NCBI RefSeq assembly: GCF_004153445.1
Contig: NZ_SDQC01000004.1
Span: 391,431 to 455,430, forward strand
DNA from: Allopusillimonas soli
Lineage (GTDB): Bacteria > Pseudomonadota > Gammaproteobacteria > Burkholderiales > Burkholderiaceae_B
Direction of reading: 5' to 3'
DNA: 64,000 nucleotides
A model generated the notes under the pieces. The model was not told the DNA's origin and searched no databases. It was given only the letters and a program-made list of their open reading frames with translations. Shown piece after piece: positions 52,908 to 61,949 of the stretch; the first letter of the stretch is position 1; the number at the start of each line of letters is the position of its first letter. The position numbers and the translations under genes were made by a program.

Positions 52908-54308
52908 ATGAGATTTCACCCTACAAAGCCTCTGAAGCCGAGTTATTGGCAAGATTCGCTCACGTTTTCCACACGTTGCCCCGCATTCAAGGGGGAGCAC
53001 CGTGCAGACGTCGCCATCATTGGTGGCGGGTTTGTAGGTTTATGGACTGCTCTGAATATTAAACAGCTTGAGCCCGACTGCACTGTGGTAATTCTTGAGC
53101 AAGATATATGTGGCGGGGGAGCATCTGGGCGCAACGGTGGCCTCGTGATGTCGTGGTGGCCGAAGATCGGAACGCTCAAGTCTATCTGTAACCCCGAACA
53201 AGCGCTTTTTTTGGCGCGCAGTGCCGAACGGGCGATTATTGAACTGGGTGAGTTCTGTCAGCAGCACGCTATTGATGCCCAGTTTGTTCAGAATGGGTGG
53301 CTCTGGACCGCGACAACATCGCTGCACGTTGGTTCATGGAATCGCACGCTGCAAATTTGCGAAGATTTGGGCGTTAGACCGTTTGAGCGGATCTGCTCAA
53401 CGGATTTGAGGCGCAGGACGGGGTCTTCCATTCATTTGGCGGGCATATTCGAAGCTTCCAACGCCACCGTGCAACCGGCGGCCCTTGTACAAGGCATGTG
53501 CCAGGTCGCCCTAGAATCCGGCATTCGGATCTATGAGCAGTCGGCCGTACGATGCATGCGACCTGGGTCACCTGCACTATTACAAACAGACCAAGGACAA
53601 CTTAAAGCGGACAAGATAGTGCTTGCGACAAATGCCTGGTCGGCAGCAATTCCAGAACTGGCACGAATCATCACGCCGGTCAACAGCAGCATCGTTGTGA
53701 CTCAACCTGTGCCCAAAGACCTTGAAGAGATAGGCTGGACAGGCGGTGAGTCTATTACGGACTCGCAGATGTTGGTAGATTACTACCGTACAACGCCAGA
53801 TGGGCGTATCGCATTTGGTAAAGGAACGGGAGTGATTTCCTATCGATCTGAAATCAACCAGACTTTTAGCGACGATACCGAGAGCATCGCCATGGCGCGT
53901 GCAGACCTTTTTAATACCTACCCTTTCTTAAAAAAAAACATAGTCGCTTATAGCTGGTCAGGCCCTATTGATCGTACTTATGATAGCCTGCCTGTCTTTG
54001 GAAGATTGGCAGGGCAAGAAAACATTTTCTATGGTGTTGGCTGGAGTGGTAACGGTGTGGGCCCTAGCCGACTAGGCGGCCGTATTTTGGCGAGCTTGGC
54101 ATTAGCTCGCCAGGATGAATGGAGTCGATGCGGATTGGTGGAAAGGAGATGCAAAAGGTTTCCGAGTGACCCTATTCGCTTTATAGGCGGCAACTTGGTT
54201 CGCAACGCAGTTATCTGCAAGGAAGAAGCCGAGATGAAAGGCCGTCGGCCAACCAAGATCCAGCAATGGCTCGCAAGCTTAGCGCCTTCCGGGCTTGAAG
54301 ACAAATAA
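52908..54308 (+). CDS. FAD-dependent amino acid/amine oxidoreductase (DAO family)
   Basis: 466 residues of the D-amino-acid oxidase/gamma-glutamylputrescine oxidase (PuuB-like) family. N-terminal FAD motif VAIIGGGFVGLWTALNIKQL, ILEQDICGGGASGRNGG (typical of this group), IVLATNAWSA, and the C-terminal FAD motif GVGWSGNGVGPSRLGGRILA. Oxidises an amine or N-methyl group to an imine/aldehyde. No strong ribosome-binding site is visible before ATG 52908. Cotranscribed with a PucR regulator 26 bases downstream. Confidence 0.88.
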   Translation: MRFHPTKPLKPSYWQDSLTFSTRCPAFKGEHRADVAIIGGGFVGLWTALNIKQLEPDCTVVILEQDICGGGASGRNGGLVMSWWPKIGTLKSICNPEQALFLARSAERAIIELGEFCQQHAIDAQFVQNGWLWTATTSLHVGSWNRTLQICEDLGVRPFERICSTDLRRRTGSSIHLAGIFEASNATVQPAALVQGMCQVALESGIRIYEQSAVRCMRPGSPALLQTDQGQLKADKIVLATNAWSAAIPELARIITPVNSSIVVTQPVPKDLEEIGWTGGESITDSQMLVDYYRTTPDGRIAFGKGTGVISYRSEINQTFSDDTESIAMARADLFNTYPFLKKNIVAYSWSGPIDRTYDSLPVFGRLAGQENIFYGVGWSGNGVGPSRLGGRILASLALARQDEWSRCGLVERRCKRFPSDPIRFIGGNLVRNAVICKEEAEMKGRRPTKIQQWLASLAPSGLEDK

Positions 54309-54334
54309 GGCGCTTTACTACTGAGGGTCTTCCG

Positions 54335-55867
54335 ATGCCGTTAAGAATTACAGACATTGTCAATATGCCAGAGCTGCACACTCGCTTCTTTGCAGGAGCC
54401 GACGGAGGAGAGCGAACGGTGCGCTGGGCACATGTCTGCGAACTTCCAGACCCTTCTGAATGGTTGGGGGAAGGTGGCTTGCTCATGACAACCGGCATGG
54501 GCATTCCTGCGCACCTGGGCATTCAGGAGTCGTACATAGAGAAGTTGGCTCAGGCGGGGCTGGCCGGTGTAATGATTGGTGAGAACATGCAGGCGCCGAA
54601 TGATCTTTCAAGCTTACAAAATGCTGCAGATAGATTGAACTTTCCCATCTTGATGACGCAATATGGTGTGCCATTTTCCAGTGTGACACGCATTGTGGTT
54701 GAGGCTAGCCGCCGGGAGGAATTTGATCGGCTTAACGTTATCAATCGCTTGTATGTCAGCGCCCGAATGGCAATAGAGGGGATGAGCCTAGAACAGCTTT
54801 TCCAGCGCCTGGAAAAGGACATACGCGCTGAACTCATGCTAGTGGATATGTGTGAAGAAAAAAAACTCTGGTTTCCCAAGGATAAGGATATTCCAGAAAA
54901 CCTTAAAGCAGCCATCAAAAAACAGCCGCTGGATTTCTCGGACACCCAGCCTATTGTCCGTCGCTATCTGCTGGACGATGGAAATGTTTATGCGGCTTCA
55001 GTGCCATCCCGGCATACTTGCATCCTTCTAGCACGTGTCGAAGCCGATTGGTCACTTGAATATAGCCTGCTGCAGCACTTGGTGGCGGTGCTGGGTATTT
55101 CGATTGAACGCCTTTACGTCGAAACGGAGCGCACACTGCGAATTGGATCTCAGTTGCTGGACGATTTATTGAATTTTCGGCTATCCGCTTACGACATGGG
55201 AAAGCAGCTTGAGAAATGCAAGCTAGATGTCGAGTCTGCGTGTCTGGCTGTGGCTAGGCCGGGTAAACAGAGATTGACGGAATGGAATCTTCAGTTTTGC
55301 CGACTTGAACTGCCTGTTTTACTGCGCCCGCAAGGAGATGAGTTGGTCATGTTGATGGAAACCGGGCACATTGCAGCTGTACAAAATATTTTGAACGTTG
55401 GTGTGGGTTTTAGCAATGCAATCGGCAACTATGAAAGATTATTTGAAGCATTGAGAGAGGCGCGTCTCGCTTCTCTTCATACGAGTGAGATTGCTGTGGT
55501 TTCGTATGCGGATATAGCTGACCGCGTTCCTTGGTTACCCCATAATCTCGACGAGGCGACACAGACTTTCCATCGGGTACTAGGCGCTTTGGCTGATTAT
55601 GAAGAAAAACAAGGTACTGCCTTGCTCAAAACCTTGAAAGTTTTTCTCGATCAAAATCGTTCCTGGTTGGCCGCCGCTAAGCAATTACACATCCACAAGA
55701 CAACCTTGATATATCGGATACGCAAGATTGAGTCATTGACTGGCCGCTCGCTGGACCGCACTGAAGACGTGACCATCTTATGGCTCGCACTACGAGCCGG
55801 CGAACTGGCGGGACGTTTTTTACCACCGTCGCAAGAGCCGAGAGAAAGCCACGATCAATTCAAATAA
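54335..55867 (+). CDS. PucR-family transcriptional regulator
   Basis: 510 residues. The N-terminal PucR sensor domain is MPLRITDIVNMPELHTRFFA through about residue 130. A middle GAF-like region follows, and the C-terminal HTH_30 reads FLDQNRSWLAAAKQLHIHKT and TLIYRIRKIESLTGRSL. PucR proteins regulate purine and amine catabolism. Located between the FAD oxidase and metallophosphoesterase genes; likely senses a substrate of that cassette. Confidence 0.9.
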   Translation: MPLRITDIVNMPELHTRFFAGADGGERTVRWAHVCELPDPSEWLGEGGLLMTTGMGIPAHLGIQESYIEKLAQAGLAGVMIGENMQAPNDLSSLQNAADRLNFPILMTQYGVPFSSVTRIVVEASRREEFDRLNVINRLYVSARMAIEGMSLEQLFQRLEKDIRAELMLVDMCEEKKLWFPKDKDIPENLKAAIKKQPLDFSDTQPIVRRYLLDDGNVYAASVPSRHTCILLARVEADWSLEYSLLQHLVAVLGISIERLYVETERTLRIGSQLLDDLLNFRLSAYDMGKQLEKCKLDVESACLAVARPGKQRLTEWNLQFCRLELPVLLRPQGDELVMLMETGHIAAVQNILNVGVGFSNAIGNYERLFEALREARLASLHTSEIAVVSYADIADRVPWLPHNLDEATQTFHRVLGALADYEEKQGTALLKTLKVFLDQNRSWLAAAKQLHIHKTTLIYRIRKIESLTGRSLDRTEDVTILWLALRAGELAGRFLPPSQEPRESHDQFK

Positions 55868-55878
55868 CGGAGGACAGT

Positions 55879-57912
55879 TTGAAAAGCTCTTCAAAGCAAC
55901 CTACAGGACGGCGGCTGTTTTCGTTCGCAGTCATCGCGGATACCCATGTGAACGAGGACGACCGCTCCACCCGCTCGCCCTTTGCATCCAACGCAAGAGC
56001 AAATGATCGGGCACGGCATGTGTTCTCTGAAATTTCGTTAATGAAGCCTGCTCCAAAATTTATAGTTCACCTCGGGGATATCATTCATCCGGTACCTGAA
56101 CTACCGACATTTGAGCAAGCGGCGGATCGTTTTAAAGAGATTGTCCGTACCGTGCCTATGCCGCTACACCTGGTGCCTGGTAACCATGACATTGGTGAAA
56201 AGAATCTTGAGGGCGTACCGGCGGCGACCATCTGTGAGGAGTACATCACCAAGTACAACGGCGTATTCGGAAGAGACTTCTACTCCTTTGAGGTTGAGGG
56301 ACTGAAGTGTCTAGTGTTGAATGCTTTCCTCTTTAACTCTGGGCTTCTGGCGGAGCAAACTCAGAAAGAGTGGATAGACTCGGAATTATCCAGTACGGAC
56401 AAGCGCGTGTTCGTCTTCACACATTACCCTCCCTATCTCTACAAGCCCAATGAGAGAGAAAACTACGACACTATGGACGAACCCGGGCGCAGCTGGCTAC
56501 TTGAACGTCTGGGAAAGCCCAACGTAGAAGCTATCCTCGCTGGTCATGTTCACAACTTCTGGTACGACGTGGTCAACGGCTGCGAAATGTACTTGCTGCC
56601 TTCTACCGCATTCTTGCGGCACGACTATACGGAGTTCTATCGCGTTGACCCGGGGGGCGAGAACGGGCGAGGCGATATCGATAAGCTCGGATACGTCATT
56701 ATCGATGTTTATGAGGAGGGCCACATTGCCCATTTGATTCGAACTAATGGAAGATGTCTTGATGCCCAGGATACTGCTGAGGTGAGCCGCGCCGCACCCG
56801 TTGTGCATACCAAGACGTCATGGCTTCAAAATTTCGGCGTAGAAATGCGCCACCAGTGGAACGAAGTTGCACACATACCGCTTACGGGCGGACTTGAGGA
56901 AGTCGGTCGGAAGCTTGCTCGTAATGATTACCAGATTATGGCGCTATGGGAAATGGGGCTAAGAACACTGAAAGTACCCGAGCAGGATATTTTCGACACA
57001 GAGACTGTCGAGCGTGCCGGCCTTATGTCGAACGTCGGGCATCTCTTTATTGTCAGCAGCACAGGGGTACCTGGTCAGCCTCTTGTGAAGGCTTTGGAAG
57101 ATTCCCGTGTCGCCATTGAGGCAGTCGAGTTGAATCTGACGCTTTCGCGACTGTTGGGTCACGCGCCCAAAATTGCCGAAATGCGCAAGCGTGTTGGTGC
57201 CAAGTTTATCTTCTCTAAGTTGCGGACCACTGAGGAGTCGCATTTCGATGGCAAGCATTTTAGCCATTTTGTAAACGCGGGGCTCAATTGCAGCGAGGTC
57301 GAAGCGATGAAAGATCAATTGGGGAATTTGATCGCGGATGGGGTGATAGATGGTATTACCGTACGTATCAATCTGGGCGAGAGCATCATCAGTACTTCAG
57401 CGAAGTTGATTAAGTTAGCTGAGGAGTTGAATTGCGAAATTCTGGCGTCAGTGAAACTGGTGGGTAGAACGCTTGCTGATCGCTTTGACGATGATGAGGA
57501 GATCGCTCGGATGGCGGCGGAGGCTGTGGTGGCCTCCAAGAGTTCGGATCGCGTTATCTATGTATTCGACACATTCATGGATGTCGACCGTGGCTATTTT
57601 CCGCGCCACGGGTTCATTGATCGTCGATTCAATCTTCGGTCCGTGGGCTTTGTCGTCGCTAATTTGGTACGTTTGCTCGCAGACGAGCCTACGATGACTG
57701 TCGAATCGTCACGCACTGAGGACGAGTGCGACGTTATCCAGTTTAGTGGCAATAAAAATTATTCGCTTATCTCTGGCGACGCTTGGAAAGTGACTCGGTT
57801 GGCAGGCTCCGGTTCTGGGACGGTGGAGAATCTTCTTGCCCAGAATTTACGCGAGAGTAAAGGCGATAAAAGGAATGTCGGGCGCGCGTTGGTGCTTGTC
57901 ATAAATAATTAA
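55879..57912 (+). CDS. Two-domain protein: calcineurin-like metallophosphoesterase plus uncharacterised C-terminal domain
   Basis: 677 residues from TTG 55879, which has GGAGG 5 bases upstream; an earlier in-frame ATG at 55780 lies within the PucR gene. Residues about 10-270 are a metallophosphoesterase: FAVIADTHVNED, IVHLGDII, LVPGNHDIG, FTHYPPYL, and LAGHVHNF give all five metal-ligand blocks. Residues about 320-677 are of unknown family, with alternating strands and helices (KLAEELNCEILASVKLVG, GVIDGITVRINLG, RNVGRALVLVINN) suggestive of a barrel. The joining is in one frame with no break. A phosphodiester or phosphonate-linked amine substrate is speculative. Confidence 0.82.
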   Translation: MKSSSKQPTGRRLFSFAVIADTHVNEDDRSTRSPFASNARANDRARHVFSEISLMKPAPKFIVHLGDIIHPVPELPTFEQAADRFKEIVRTVPMPLHLVPGNHDIGEKNLEGVPAATICEEYITKYNGVFGRDFYSFEVEGLKCLVLNAFLFNSGLLAEQTQKEWIDSELSSTDKRVFVFTHYPPYLYKPNERENYDTMDEPGRSWLLERLGKPNVEAILAGHVHNFWYDVVNGCEMYLLPSTAFLRHDYTEFYRVDPGGENGRGDIDKLGYVIIDVYEEGHIAHLIRTNGRCLDAQDTAEVSRAAPVVHTKTSWLQNFGVEMRHQWNEVAHIPLTGGLEEVGRKLARNDYQIMALWEMGLRTLKVPEQDIFDTETVERAGLMSNVGHLFIVSSTGVPGQPLVKALEDSRVAIEAVELNLTLSRLLGHAPKIAEMRKRVGAKFIFSKLRTTEESHFDGKHFSHFVNAGLNCSEVEAMKDQLGNLIADGVIDGITVRINLGESIISTSAKLIKLAEELNCEILASVKLVGRTLADRFDDDEEIARMAAEAVVASKSSDRVIYVFDTFMDVDRGYFPRHGFIDRRFNLRSVGFVVANLVRLLADEPTMTVESSRTEDECDVIQFSGNKNYSLISGDAWKVTRLAGSGSGTVENLLAQNLRESKGDKRNVGRALVLVINN

Positions 57913-57933
57913 GTTCTCGTCAAGGAGGCTTCA

Positions 57934-58905
57934 ATGTTGAAAGCAAAACAATTATTCGCTAGCTTGATCTTATCCGCTCTACCGTTGTTGCCTACGCACG
58001 CTGCCGATAGCAAGGCGGTGACCCCGGAGAGAGTGATTGTTGGATATGCACCTGGCGGTGCCACTGATGTGATCGCACGTGTGCTTTCTCGGGAGCTGTC
58101 AAAAAACTACTCGAAACCAATAGTCGTTGAAAACCGGCCCGGGGCGGGCGGCATGATTGGTGCTGAACTACTGTCACGTGCTAAGCCAGATGGTTCGTCA
58201 CTGTTGATGGCTTATATTTCCGAAGCCTCGATCAATAAGCTCGTCTACAAAGAGATGTCTTACGATCCGGAAACTGATCTTGTGCCTATTGCTCGAGTTG
58301 CAACGGCACCGCTTATTCTCACAACGGGGCCTCGCCTGAAGGTGAAGTCTTACCAAGATCTGATGGAAGTGAAGGATAGAGACGAGCCCTTTACCTACGG
58401 ATCTGCTGGAAATGGCGGACAGCAGCACTTGGCTGGCGAGTTGCTCAGGATTGAATCAGGGCTCAATATGCTGCATGTCCCCTATCGGGGAAGCGCACTG
58501 GCGGCGACCGATGTTTTAGCTGGCCAGATCGATATGGGCTTTTTTTCGGCAAGTCCAATTCTGTCTAACGTTCGTGAAGGTAAATTGAATGCGCTTTTCA
58601 TCGCGGGCCCTGAGCGTCAAAGTGTATTGCCTGACGTGCCAACCGCAGAGGAAGTGGGTTTGCCGAATTTCCATTTACTCACATGGTTCGGTGTTTTTGG
58701 CCCTCGAGGCATGACGCCTCAAGTTGCACAGGATCTGGCCGGTCAAGTCCAGGCGGCACTCACGCAGCCCGAGGTCGTTGAAACATTGAGCGCCCAAGGC
58801 TTGACGCCCTCCTATCTGCCGCCCACTGAATTCCGCCGCTATATTGCGTCGGAAATGCAGAAATACGGTCAGATTGTAGAGAAAGCTAATATCGAAAAGC
58901 AGTAA
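57934..58905 (+). CDS. Bug-family (TTT) periplasmic solute receptor 7
   Basis: 323 residues; signal peptide MLKAKQLFASLILSALPLLP then THAA. First strand RVIVGYAPGGATDVIARVLS, an unusual GYAPGGATD loop in place of PFSPGG. LSRAKPDGSSLLMA follows. AAGGAGG precedes ATG 57934. Last gene of the oxidase/PucR/phosphoesterase cassette and probably binds the cassette's substrate. Confidence 0.92.
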   Translation: MLKAKQLFASLILSALPLLPTHAADSKAVTPERVIVGYAPGGATDVIARVLSRELSKNYSKPIVVENRPGAGGMIGAELLSRAKPDGSSLLMAYISEASINKLVYKEMSYDPETDLVPIARVATAPLILTTGPRLKVKSYQDLMEVKDRDEPFTYGSAGNGGQQHLAGELLRIESGLNMLHVPYRGSALAATDVLAGQIDMGFFSASPILSNVREGKLNALFIAGPERQSVLPDVPTAEEVGLPNFHLLTWFGVFGPRGMTPQVAQDLAGQVQAALTQPEVVETLSAQGLTPSYLPPTEFRRYIASEMQKYGQIVEKANIEKQ

Positions 58906-59220
58906 AAAGCCTGGACGCGCTCTCCTATAAATTGTCTTTTCGCACCGATACTTGCGTCAATTGAACCTACTCTCACGTGCGCACGAGGGTCGAATTGAGC
59001 TTCAAATGCCTCTTTCGGCCCTTCAATGCCGAACGAACTCCCACTATCACGGTTACACCAGCACGCAAACGAGCATTGGCGGACAGTATTTCAGCAGCCT
59101 GCTAATGCCATCCATCTCTAAGTTCAGAGCGAGGGTTCGAAAACCCTCTTCAGATAGACCTTTCCATCCGCCAAACGCCTGGCTGTGCGAAACATTTTTG
59201 CTATGCTTACAGTAGGCGCC
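58906..59220. other. Intergenic stretch between receptor 7 and repeat copy B
   Basis: About 315 bases with no convincing reading frame or motif. It ends at the repeat copy B. The sequence at 59130-59145 (TTCGAAAACCCTCTT) and nearby does not match any element I recognise. Confidence 0.5.
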
Positions 59221-59360
59221 CGATTGAAGAATTCCTGGCACAAAAGAAAATGCCCGGTCTTAAGGGTCGGGCATCGCTGGGGCACGATCCCAAAACGGGC
59301 GTAAACCAGCATAAATAAAGGGCCTTTTTAGAAATGACGAAATCCGAGGGAACAGTTTAG
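59221..59360. repeat. Non-coding repeat copy B (right of the oxidase/PucR cassette)
   Basis: Matches copy A at 51958-52140 with indels; the identical 25-bp block is at 59297-59321. Contains a small hairpin, TGCCCGGTCTTAAGGGTCGGGCA (59251-59273), of the kind seen at element ends or terminators. The two copies face the same direction and bracket the 52.9-58.9 kb genes. Confidence 0.65.
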
Positions 59361-59431
59361 GTAACAGTCCCCATAGATGCAAACATTGCGTCTCTAGCAC
59401 CTGGGCGCCAATGGCTATAACGCATCTTGGA

Positions 59432-59454
59432 TTGTACTCCATTTGGAAGTACAA
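59432..59454. promoter_or_regulatory. Predicted operator of the tacAT operon
   Basis: Inverted repeat TTGTACT (59432-59438) and AGTACAA (59448-59454), 9-base spacer, 27 bases upstream of the antitoxin start. The left arm recurs before the degenerate copy at 39878 (39828-39834), whose right arm is altered. Confidence 0.65.
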
Positions 59455-59481
59455 TTATCACTCTAACCCGAGGGGCTTGCC

Positions 59482-59763
59482 ATGTCCAGCATAGTAGAAG
59501 CAAAAGATGATCGGCTTCAGGTACGCCTGAACGCCGAGGCCAAGACCGTGCTTCAACGCGCGGCGAACTACCGTCATAAGACGGTGAGTCAGTTCGTGCT
59601 GACGACGGCTTTGGCTGAAGCCGAAAAGGTCATTCGCGAGAACGAAGCCGTCGCGCTGTCGGCGGCGGATTGGAAGGTATTTTACGACGCCTTGAGCAAT
59701 CCTCCTGCACCCAATGCCGCGTTGCGGAAGGCGTTTGCCAAGTATCAGAAGTCGGCCGAATGA
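59482..59763 (+). CDS. tacA: TacA-type (DUF1778) antitoxin
   Basis: 93 residues. The N-terminal ribbon-helix-helix DDRLQVRLNAEAKTVLQRAA and NYRHKTVSQFVLTTALAEAE, then a C-terminal toxin-binding tail (LSAADWKVFYDALSNPPAPN). DUF1778 proteins pair with GNAT toxins and autorepress. Its stop overlaps the toxin start (ATGA). Confidence 0.9.
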   Translation: MSSIVEAKDDRLQVRLNAEAKTVLQRAANYRHKTVSQFVLTTALAEAEKVIRENEAVALSAADWKVFYDALSNPPAPNAALRKAFAKYQKSAE

Positions 59764-60281
59764 CAGTCATGCCATCACCATGGCAGGCTTTGGCGTTTGA
59801 TAGCAAGGTACATGATCGCACTGCTTTCTCCTGTGGCGTTGCTGAACTTGATCGCTATCTTCGAGAGCATGCGTCGCAGGACATCAAACGGGATGTTGCT
59901 CGTGTCTTTGTGGCTGTGCGGCCCGAAACCACGGCGATCTGCGGTTATTACAGTTTGAGTGCGACGAGCTTCCAGCGCGATGAACTGCCTGCGGAACAGG
60001 CTAAGAAACTGCCACGTTATCCCGTTCCTGCTGTCCTGCTTGGCCGCTTGGCTGTTGATCGTGATGCTCAGGGATCGGGCTTGGGCGAGTTCCTGCTTAT
60101 GGATGCGATGTATCGTACATTGCTCGCAACACAGGTGATGGCCGTCCACGCGATGGTCGTGGATGCAAAAGATGCTGCTGCCGCCAAGTTCTATCGGAAA
60201 TACGGGTTTATCGATTTTCCGAACAATACCCAGCGGTTGTTCCTGCCGATGGCGACGATGCGTCAATTGAAGGAGTCCTGA
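59760..60281 (+). CDS. tacT: TacT-type GNAT toxin
   Basis: 173 residues. These toxins acetylate the amino group of charged tRNAs and stop translation. HDRTAFSCGVAELDRYLREH is the typical start; the acetyl-CoA loop is LGRLAVDRDAQGSGLGEFLL; FYRKYGFI contains the catalytic Tyr. All key features are intact. ATG 59760 overlaps the antitoxin stop by four bases, so the longer upstream frame is not used. Confidence 0.9.
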   Translation: MTVMPSPWQALAFDSKVHDRTAFSCGVAELDRYLREHASQDIKRDVARVFVAVRPETTAICGYYSLSATSFQRDELPAEQAKKLPRYPVPAVLLGRLAVDRDAQGSGLGEFLLMDAMYRTLLATQVMAVHAMVVDAKDAAAAKFYRKYGFIDFPNNTQRLFLPMATMRQLKES

Positions 60282-60365
60282 GCTCAAGCTCGATTTCGTG
60301 GGAAGGAGGGACCTCCGGCTTCAGCAGCTGTCGCGCGCTTAACTGCTAGCGCAGCAAACCTCTAC

Positions 60366-60383
60366 TTTTAACGACCGTTAAAA
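60366..60383. repeat. Inverted repeat between tacT and RES gene
   Basis: TTTTAACG and CGTTAAAA separated by AC, followed by ATGGGGGG. Perfect symmetry in an otherwise non-coding gap of 195 bases. Could be an operator for the RES gene or an element end. Confidence 0.4.
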
Positions 60384-60476
60384 ATGGGGGGATTACCGCT
60401 GCGCTGGCCAACTGTCGTTATCTAATTTGTAGCTGCGTGCTACAACAATGGTTCAGAAAAATAGGAAGGCTATTCG

Positions 60477-61835
60477 ATGTGCCACGTATGTGCTGCCTGC
60501 ATTGGTGAACCATTCCTTCGGGAGTTAGTCCGTGCCACTGCCTGCAGTTCAAACTCATGTGATTATTGCAGTGGGGGCCTGCCTGCAACCGAGATCGGAT
60601 TTGTTGCAGACAAATGTGATGAGGTTATTTCAACGTTCTACACGCCTTCGCACCTGACTCAGGCAGTAATCTACTTTGATAGGACACCAGCCGGAACGGA
60701 CTTGGAGACAACGCTACAGCAACTTGTTCAATCTTCCGATGAGGTCATTAAGGACATAGCGGAAGCGCTTCAGTTCATGTGGTATGACAGGGATAGTGGT
60801 GAGTATCAGTATGGGGACGATGAGCCTTGGTTTGTGCTCAAGTCGCGGATGGAGTCTCCACTGAGCCAAGGCTGGACCCTCATGGAGAACAGCTTACGGA
60901 GTGAGGCGCGGTATCTGAATCCGAAGGTGGCTCAGTTTATGGAGTCGATATTCGGTGGGATTGCAGATGATATCGCCGAAAATGGATCTTCAGTACTTGT
61001 GGATGTTGGCCCAGAAACTCATTCTGAGACACTCTATCGCGCTCGTGTCTTCCAATCGGAAAAAAGCATGGGTGAGGCTTTACGTCATCCAGAGCGGTTT
61101 TTGGGTGCTCCTGCAGCAGGTGTTGGAGCGGGTGGGCGCATGAATGCCGCTGGTCAACCAGCTTTTTACGGAGCCACCGATGTTCAGACGGCGCTTGCTG
61201 AGGTGCGCCCGCCGGTAGGCAGTTGGGTTGTTGTGGCGCAATTCTCTATTACTCGTGCTTTGAAATTGCTGGATCTAAAACGTCTTAGTCAAATTACGCT
61301 GTCAAAGAACGCTAGCTTGTTTGACCCCGGCACTAAGGCTGCAGCGGAAAGACGAGATTTTCTGCGTCTACTTTGCGAAAAAATTGTTGCCCCAGTCATG
61401 CCGGAAAGTCAGGAGCGCAATTATTTGATTACGCAAGTCGTTGCAGACTACCTGTCAGTGCATCCGCGTGCATCTATAGATGGCATCATTTATCCATCTG
61501 TTCAGCGTAGCAGTGAGGGAAACAGCTCAAGCGGAGAAAATATTGTTCTGTTCCATAAGGCGGCAACAGCTACACATGCTGACCGTGAGGGTGCAACTGC
61601 AGACGTGGATCTTTGGGAATATGAAGAGGGCGAGCCTAATCGTTATTTTCGCCCTCGGATTATGTATTTGCCGGATAAGCCTCAGGACTGGCTTTGGTCG
61701 TTAGGTTATCAACCGAAACCTGCGTTACAGTTGGTGCGAGATAGTCTCCAAATTCATCGTGTTCAATGTATAGATATTCGTACTGACGTTACGCCTCTAG
61801 AGGTCGAGAGTGTAGATTTATGGGGAAAAAGATAA
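60477..61835 (+). CDS. RES-domain protein with HEPN/RES N-terminal zinc-binding region
   Basis: 452 residues. The N-terminal Cys pairs MCHVCAACIG and CSSNSCDYC look like a zinc ribbon of the RES-associated N-terminal domain. The C-terminal half is a RES domain: LYRARVF (Arg), ALAEVRPP (Glu) and IIYPSVQ (Ser), the three residues that give RES its name, known from NAD+-degrading toxins. No partner (Xre-type) antitoxin gene is adjacent. AGGAAGG precedes ATG 60477. Likely a solitary NADase or defence protein. Confidence 0.82.
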   Translation: MCHVCAACIGEPFLRELVRATACSSNSCDYCSGGLPATEIGFVADKCDEVISTFYTPSHLTQAVIYFDRTPAGTDLETTLQQLVQSSDEVIKDIAEALQFMWYDRDSGEYQYGDDEPWFVLKSRMESPLSQGWTLMENSLRSEARYLNPKVAQFMESIFGGIADDIAENGSSVLVDVGPETHSETLYRARVFQSEKSMGEALRHPERFLGAPAAGVGAGGRMNAAGQPAFYGATDVQTALAEVRPPVGSWVVVAQFSITRALKLLDLKRLSQITLSKNASLFDPGTKAAAERRDFLRLLCEKIVAPVMPESQERNYLITQVVADYLSVHPRASIDGIIYPSVQRSSEGNSSSGENIVLFHKAATATHADREGATADVDLWEYEEGEPNRYFRPRIMYLPDKPQDWLWSLGYQPKPALQLVRDSLQIHRVQCIDIRTDVTPLEVESVDLWGKR

Positions 61836-61949
61836 GAGTACCTTTTGATGCTGAGGAATAGACAATTCCTTGGGTAAATGTCGTCATTGCTATTGAGAAA
61901 ATGGAAGGCCGGTATTTTGTTTACGCGGGCTTGTGTGGTTTCCCCATAA

